Source: Hemicentrotus pulcherrimus
Taxonomy: Eukaryota > Echinodermata > Echinoidea > Camarodonta > Strongylocentrotidae
Direction: 5' to 3'
Assembly: GCA_003118195.1 (NCBI GenBank)
Contig: BEXV01000500.1
Location: 23,206 to 33,909, forward strand
DNA: 10,704 nt
Made by a program: the position numbers and the translations under genes. This document shows, in pieces, positions 6,608 to 10,704 of this stretch. The notes under the pieces are model-generated. The model was not told the DNA's origin. It was given only the letters and a program-made list of their open reading frames with translations, and made no database searches. Each line of letters begins with the position of its first letter. Positions within the stretch are counted from its first letter, which is position 1.

Positions 6608-6930
6608 GCTTAAAGTTAAATTCCATCTTCTTCCTATCTCTCTCCCCTTTTCCTCTCTCATTCTATCTCCTTCTCTTTCCCTTCGTTATTTTTCTCTATT
6701 TTGTTGGTAGAATTTCTCTCTGTGTTTACCTTTTCCCTTCTTCTGGCTTCCAGATCCACCACTGATTTAACATTTATGATTGCATTGAGGTGGAATTTCC
6801 ATCCCATCACATACTTTGCCGACCCGATACTCAGGATAGCAGTTTTTTTTTCTCTCTCTCGCTCTCTTTAATTTCCTCTCTTCTTCTCTTTTACCTTCTT
6901 TTATTTTTCTGTTCTCCCTTTTTCCCTTCC
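6608..6930. repeat. Two polypyrimidine blocks around the possible gene A exon
   Basis: Roughly 6626-6753 and 6841-6930 are strongly C/T-rich on the plus strand (CTCTCTCCCCTTTTCCTCTC; TTTCTCTCTCTCGCTCTCTT). They are separated by about 85 bp of mixed-composition sequence containing the possible exon at 6829-6730. On the minus strand the blocks would lie in introns, which would be unusually purine-rich. Confidence 0.7.
6730..6829 (-). CDS. Possible penultimate exon of gene A
   Basis: A minus-strand frame from about 6855 to a good donor GGGAAAAG|GTAAAC (exon end 6730) reads IGSAKYVMGWKFHLNAIINV, then Lys-Ser, then VVDLEARRREK. The C-terminal part is charged and helix-like. The donor is in phase 0, and the next exon at 6601 starts on a codon boundary, so the frame continues across a 128-bp intron. 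The only nearby acceptor (CTATCCTGAG, AG at 6831-6830) has a very poor pyrimidine tract, because the upstream minus-strand sequence is GA-rich. Other readings of the same bases exist: a minus-strand frame ending CNHKC, and a plus-strand frame after a strong TTCTGGCTTCCAG acceptor-like sequence at 6753. Confidence 0.3.
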
Positions 6931-7009
6931 ATTGAATTTGAAACTTAGAGCAGAATCTAAATAATTTGCAATTACCTTCAAATCGAAACAAATAATAATT
7001 CATAGAGAG

Positions 7010-7202
7010 GTATATACACTGTCACTCATATAGTTGGAATATTTTTTTTTTACCCCAATTTATGGAATTATTTTGACAAGGATTTATTCCTAATAGATGT
7101 AGATAATAGTATACATTCTCAGGTTTTATTGAATAATAATTTGCCAGTGTTTGTTTTGCATGACTGCTAAAGCATGTGTATGCTACTATACTTATCAACT
7201 AG
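7010..7202. other. AT-rich spacer, nothing recognised
   Basis: It contains a T-run near 7040 and no frame or repeat of note. Confidence 0.4.
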
Positions 7203-7376
7203 GGGAACTGCGCCCTTAATGACAGTATTAATGAGGATTAATGCCCTACAAAAGGGCACTTACAATTATGGCACATCGACACGGTTTTGATCCTGGGGCC
7301 TCGTAGTTACGACGACTTTGCTTTGCCACTGGACCATGACTGTACGCAGAAGGGTCTAGGGTAGGGGGCAGTTCCC
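7203..7376 (-). mobile_element. SINE-like element with a tRNA-type head inside short inverted repeats
   Basis: On the minus strand, TGGTCCAGTGG (7336-7326) fits a tRNA box A. GGATCAAAACC (7293-7283) fits box B with one change (A for T at position 3). They start 43 bp apart, close to tRNA spacing. TCGT and ACGA around CGTAACT can form a 4-bp anticodon-like stem with a 7-nt loop. Acceptor and T stems are not maintained, so it is not a tRNA gene. The unit is bracketed by GGGAACTGCGCCCT (7203-7216) and AGGGGGCAGTTCCC (7363-7376), inverted copies with one mismatch. A perfect 6-bp hairpin (TGCCCT, ACAAA, AGGGCA) lies at 7242-7258. No clear target-site duplication was seen. Confidence 0.45.
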
Positions 7377-7841
7377 ACAAGTAAAAAAAAACACAAAGAA
7401 AAATGCAATAAATTATCAATAATTCATTGAATTTCCCCCGGTCGGCAACATAAAAAAGGCCTCTGTACGGCCATGCATTATGGCTCAAGGTCAAAATATC
7501 CTAACTTTATGTTTAGCGCAAAACTTCCAGCCTAGTATCGCGTTACCAACTTTAGCCCCCCGCACACTATACGTTTTGACTACGATCCGATTTTGATATC
7601 TGAACAGTAAATATTTTATATTAACAATCAATCAAGTAAAATCTTAATGAGAGAAGATAAAAAATAGATATAATATGAATAAAACCTAAAATTCCGATGG
7701 ATTGTATGCTCCGCAGAGGAGAAAAAGCTAACTCTGCTCAGAATCGTACTGACGTCAGACGAGGAGTGCGATCGTCTACGACATTAAGCCGATTCAGATG
7801 ATACTCAGACTAGAAAAATTAAATGCATCAAAAAAATTGTT
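7377..7841. other. Non-coding stretch, repeat-like debris
   Basis: No coding evidence. It holds an A-rich patch at 7381-7400, TAGCCCCCCGCACACTATACG at 7552-7572 (a CpG-bearing block that looks like old repeat sequence) and a perfect CRE palindrome at 7750-7757. Confidence 0.4.
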
Positions 7842-7961
7842 TATCACTGTTCTATTAAGAACATTAAAACAAGGGTCGCTGATATTTATGTTATGTTAGA
7901 TAAAGAAATCTACACAAATATCAGCGACCCTTGTTTTAATGTTCTTAATAGAACAGTGATA
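7842..7961. mobile_element. Perfect 46-bp inverted repeat (MITE-like or hairpin locus)
   Basis: The arms at 7842-7887 and 7916-7961 are exact reverse complements over 46 bp, separated by a 28-bp loop. The arm starts TATCACTGTTCTATTAAGAA and ends GGGTCGCTGATATTT. The outermost bases are TA on both sides, so a TA target-site duplication (Tc1/mariner style) around 44-bp inverted repeats is possible. Alternatively the flanks ATTGTT and TTTGTT could be a 6-bp duplication with one mismatch. The loop is AT-rich and non-coding. The lack of any mismatch argues for recent origin, ongoing correction or an assembly artefact. As RNA it would give a 46-bp perfect duplex, longer and more perfect than an animal miRNA precursor. 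Confidence 0.85.
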
Positions 7962-8149
7962 TTTGTTCAGAAACTGATTCGCTAAGGAATCAATCGTATG
8001 CGATGGGTTTTAGGGAGTGAGGATTTTTATCAAGATATTGCTTGATTACCCATGTGAAACAACTACAAAGGGAAGACAATATAGAGTGTAGGACTGACAG
8101 ACCCTGAAGTTCAACCAATAAAATTAATTGATATTAGGAAGTTTAGTTT
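7962..8149. other. Short unannotated spacer
   Basis: Nothing beyond AT-rich single-copy-looking sequence. Confidence 0.4.
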
Positions 8150-8335
8150 CATGATAATGATGATATTCATAATAATGATAACTATGTGCATAATAATAGA
8201 TATGTTCATATTAAAAATTGTGATATTTGATAATAACATTATAACATTAATAATAATCATGGAAATGAAGAACATGATATGATAATGATGACAATGATAA
8301 TAATGATACTGATAATTGTTTTAATAATCATACGC
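8150..8335. repeat. Degenerate ATA/ATG-rich simple repeat
   Basis: Imperfect runs of ATAATGATG, AATAATG and ATTAATAATAAT, broken by unrelated words such as ATGGAAATGAAGAACATG. It looks like an old trinucleotide microsatellite. Confidence 0.75.
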
Positions 8336-9314
8336 ATAGTCAAATAATAATATTCCTATTGATATGTGTAATCTTATTCAAAGTAACCTAAAAGTCAAAG
8401 ATGTTGTGCCTTAAAGATAAAGTTGAGTTCTGGTCATGGGATTGCATTGTGAAAGAAACGGTGTGGAATCTATCAGAAAAGGTTGATCATCTAGTATATA
8501 AGTATTTGTGTGTATTGCAAGGTCCTGGAATAATTAAAATGATAAGAAATCTGGCCAAATCTTGGCAAAGTTACAAGCACTGTACACAGAATGATGTAAA
8601 TGGGACTACACGAGCACATGGCGAACCCNAATATGAAGGCATTTGAAGGGCCATGCTTTTCAAGGAACATGTTTAATCTGATGTTCTTCCACAATTGCAT
8701 AATAACAATGATAACGCTCACAAATTATTTTTTACCTCTTCCCAGAACTCAACCTTCACTTTAAAGCCTATCTGCACTAGTTTGGCCAGGATGGATAAGA
8801 TCTCCGTGCATGTTCACTGATAGGTGGTTATCTCAACAAATCAGCTCTCAATTAACATAAGAAAACGGAAACCAGGGGGACCATGGGTTCCCCAACGGTC
8901 AATATATGATTAGGCATTGTTTGCTATTATAGAGGGCACAAGTATATAGATATAAGTAGAGCAGTTTGGATTTAAAGAAAGTAAACTGAAACGGAGCATG
9001 GTAGACCCTAGTTTTATTTTGAACTTGAATAACGAAATGACGTGTGGAAACTTGGAATATAGTATTTATTAAGATTCCTACCATTGTCACCACGGTTTGT
9101 AAATGCTGATTTGAACTGACGAAATACGCATATGGAAACGCTGTATCACCCGTTCAATCTGACTTGCGTGCATAGAACAAATAGGCATTTTTCCATGAAA
9201 AAGTGAAGTTTTCTAAAATGTGCGTTTCTTTCCAGCATGGGGGCGCCCGGGAGTCACTCGGGTAACATTTCATAAAGTATAATAATATAATAAAAAGACC
9301 ATATGCAAATTTAA
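8336..9314. other. Non-coding stretch with one undetermined base
   Basis: The N at 8629 is the only ambiguous base in the window. The frames at 8401-8646 (+), 8491-8721 (-) and 8899-9093 (-) have no recognisable motifs or splice context. A GC-rich palindromic word (GGGCGCCC, followed by GAGTCACTC) lies near 9241-9257, next to otherwise AT-rich DNA. Confidence 0.45.
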
Positions 9315-9543
9315 TATACTTTTGTCGGAAAAAATAGATTTCTCCAGCACAATGTTGTCTCTTTTTGCGTTGGAAAAGAGCAAAAAGCGAGTTTCAATCA
9401 TACTGTGGCCGCTCTCGCAAGCTCTCACTCGTTTCACTGTGGTCATGCAAGCGACTTTGGGGCAAGCGGTTAATGAAAATACTAATCGTTAGCTTTCTTC
9501 TGGTATTAAACTCGTTTTGATTGATTGTATACTTTTGTCGGAA
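9315..9543. repeat. Segment bounded by perfect 16-bp direct repeats
   Basis: TATACTTTTGTCGGAA occurs exactly at 9315-9330 and 9528-9543, followed by (A/T)AAA in both. The enclosed 197 bp is more CpG-rich than its surroundings. It contains an 8-bp perfect hairpin (CTTTTTGC 9361-9368, GCAAAAAG 9380-9387) and repeated CTCTC/CACTCG words. No terminal inverted repeats were found. It may be an insertion with a long target duplication or the remains of a tandem unit. Confidence 0.6.
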
Positions 9544-9952
9544 TAAAGGAAACAAAAAGGCTTAACCAAGAACTTATCAGCGTCTGAATTGACCTTTTGA
9601 CCTTGAATTCCCCGATGCAAGCGCACATAAACAGGTTTTAATGACGTCATCTTCGCTCAATCGGTGTCTTTTATCCTAAAATGCTACACTTCCACAATGT
9701 TTATAAATCTTTTTTTTAATTATTAAAGATAAAACATAGTTTGTCTGATATCACTGAAGTTTTGGTTTTATATAAGGAGTAATTTTAGAATAAGAGCCAT
9801 TTTACTTTTTCAATTTACTGGATCGTACCATTAAAGTCGCAGGGTAAAAAGATGCATTTTCCAACCGCGCCAAATTTAATTTACGTACCGACATTCTGTT
9901 AAATGGGTTCGTGTTGTTAGAATCTACTGCTTCCTGCTCCAGCAAACGTCCA
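9544..9952. other. Non-coding stretch
   Basis: A perfect CRE palindrome lies at 9642-9649 and the word TTGACCTTTTGACCTTGAA at 9589-9607 contains two TGACCTT half-sites. No coding signal was seen. TTGTTAGAAT near 9914 resembles part of the tandem unit that follows and may be a remnant of an earlier copy. Confidence 0.4.
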
Positions 9953-10254
9953 CATGCGGAATCGTTTATCAACTAAATTATTCAAATTTATGGATGCTTC
10001 CTATAATTCCCAGGTGTTTGTGTTGTTGAAGCATTTCATTCACCTGCTATCATTCTTTGTATACTCCAATTGCCAGAACGCAAATTACATTTTGGTTTGA
10101 TAGTTTCATGCGGAGTCGTTTATCAACTATATGTATTCAAATTTATGAATGCTTCCTTAATTCCCAGGGGTGGTGTTTATGCATTTCATTCACCTGTTAT
10201 TATTCTTTGAACTCCAATTGTTAGAATACAAAATGCATTTTGTTTTTATAGTTT
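9953..10254. repeat. Tandem duplication of a unit of about 150 bp
   Basis: Unit 1 is 9953-10106 (154 bp) and unit 2 is 10107-10254 (148 bp). Both begin CATGCGGA(A/G)TCGTTTATC and share TATTCAAATTTATG, ATGCTTCC, GCATTTCATTCACCTG and ACTCCAATTG in the same order, ending ATAGTTT. Identity is about 80-85% by eye, with several small indels. A further CATTTAAT at 10255 may be the stub of a third unit. No coding frame persists across the units. Confidence 0.9.
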
Positions 10255-10400
10255 CATTTAATAAGTAAATCAACAAAAGAGTATGTTCTGCACGATAAAA
10301 ACAATGTGTGTCCCTATTGTACAATGTAAGGTGTCCCCTCATTTTTTTAATAGTTAATTTACCCATTCACATAATGAAACTACCTGCCTGGTGAAGCCAG

Positions 10401-10413
10401 TGACCCGTGACCC
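10401..10413 (-). promoter_or_regulatory. DR1-type nuclear-receptor site
   Basis: TGACCC-G-TGACCC is a perfect direct repeat of a hexamer with one-base spacing. On the minus strand it reads GGGTCA-C-GGGTCA, a good match to sites of HNF4, RXR heterodimers and COUP-TF. Sequence match only. Confidence 0.4.
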
Positions 10414-10553
10414 CCTGAGCGCACAACACCGTGTGCGAGTCAGTTTGTAGTTAACTTCTTTTATGAGACATATCAAAGGAAACGTTTCAGTATGTGGGCG
10501 TGTACTCGATTAATAGTTGATCATGTCACTAAACGGAGCATACTCTTGCTCTA

Positions 10554-10567
10554 GTTGCTATGACAAC
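10554..10567. promoter_or_regulatory. RFX X-box (GTTGCTATGACAAC)
   Basis: It matches every position of the ciliary X-box pattern RYYNYYATRRNRAC and is two transitions away from the palindromic optimum GTTGCCATGGCAAC. RFX factors bind such sites in promoters of ciliary genes. In promoters these sites usually lie near the transcription start, so a ciliary gene just beyond the right edge is possible. Confidence 0.5.
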
Positions 10568-10704
10568 ATCATTAAGTTTTACGCAATTATTTAAAGCGTA
10601 AAGGATGATCGTGCCATAATCGTTGATTATATAGAGATCAATTAATTACATTCACTCTGGCGCCTTGTCAAAGCCTGATAATCCTGTCAGATAATATCGT
10701 ACTA

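Larger units (their letters stand above)
10255..10704. other. Right-end region with regulatory-looking motifs, no exon seen
   Basis: It contains the DR1-like site (10401-10413), a 6-bp hairpin (CGCACA 10420-10425, TGTGCG 10432-10437) and the X-box (10554-10567). No start codon with a sustained frame is visible, so any regulated gene would lie outside the window. Confidence 0.4.

Noticed and set aside
6767..7003. 78-codon minus-strand frame ending in Cys-Asn-His-Lys-Cys
   Set aside because: Most of it is translated GA-rich low-complexity DNA. The better-supported reading of the non-repetitive end is another frame that reaches a splice donor at 6730.
7262..7345. Functional tRNA gene
   Set aside because: A and B boxes are present but the acceptor stem and T stem do not pair, so only a tRNA-derived repeat head is supported.
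7246..7494. 82-codon minus-strand frame
   Set aside because: Runs through the tRNA-like element and an A-rich patch, with no coding evidence.
7842..7961. microRNA precursor
   Set aside because: A perfect 46-bp stem with no bulges is unlike animal miRNA precursors; a MITE or hairpin-siRNA reading fits better.
8401..9093. Frames at 8401-8646 (+), 8491-8721 (-) and 8899-9093 (-)
   Set aside because: No motif, no supporting splice sites, and one contains the undetermined base at 8629.
5770..9310. POU octamers ATGCAAAT at 5770-5777 and 9303-9310
   Set aside because: Two 8-bp hits in AT-rich DNA of this length are close to chance and have no promoter context.

Overview
The window looks like nuclear DNA of a marine invertebrate, most likely a deuterostome such as an echinoderm. 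It is AT-rich and has no operon-like ORF packing, no Shine-Dalgarno-led genes and no long uninterrupted reading frame. It carries microsatellites, C-homopolymers, fold-back MITE-like elements, a degenerate LINE 3' end and a tRNA-like SINE head. The octamer TAGGCCTA near 2683 is, from memory, common in echinoderm genomes; that is only a weak hint. One ambiguous base (N at 8629) shows this is draft sequence.

Protein-coding content is sparse and appears to lie on the minus strand. Gene B is proposed from two exons. The first (5680-5611) encodes a signal peptide and ends at a GTGAGA donor in phase 1. A terminal exon (1357-1119) begins after a TTTTAG acceptor in the matching phase, with AATAAA at 924-919. 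If they are spliced together they make a secreted protein of about 100 residues that I do not recognise. Gene A lies upstream on the same strand: a possible exon (6829-6730) joins in phase to a terminal exon (6601-6443), with the first AATAAA at 5963-5958. Both genes are inference from splice-site and frame logic. Neither is a recognised family.

Layout from left to right: 1-657 is a degenerate 22-bp minisatellite of about 30 units ending in a C10 run and a GC-rich box. 782-862 is a polypurine tract. 900-1357 is the gene B terminal exon and 3' end. 1358-2840 is AT-rich non-coding DNA with C-runs, a pair of YY1-like sites and a perfect CRE palindrome. 2840-3077 is a fold-back element. 3640-4190 is a minus-strand CR1/L2-like LINE 3' end with its conserved C-terminal RT motifs, its TGTAAAGCGC-type tail and an (ATT)n terminus. 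5084-5130 is a second copy of that tail in the opposite orientation. 5283-5443 is a GCGA-type array with a period of about 10.8 bp. 5611-5680 is the signal-peptide exon. 5958-6830 is the gene A 3' end.

Further right, 7203-7376 is a tRNA-like element inside short inverted repeats. 7842-7961 is a perfect 46-bp-arm inverted repeat. 8150-8335 is an ATA/ATG-rich simple repeat. 9315-9543 is a segment bounded by perfect 16-bp direct repeats. 9953-10254 is a tandem duplication of a unit of about 150 bp. The right end holds a nuclear-receptor DR1-like site and a near-ideal RFX X-box, which could mark a promoter for a gene beyond the window.
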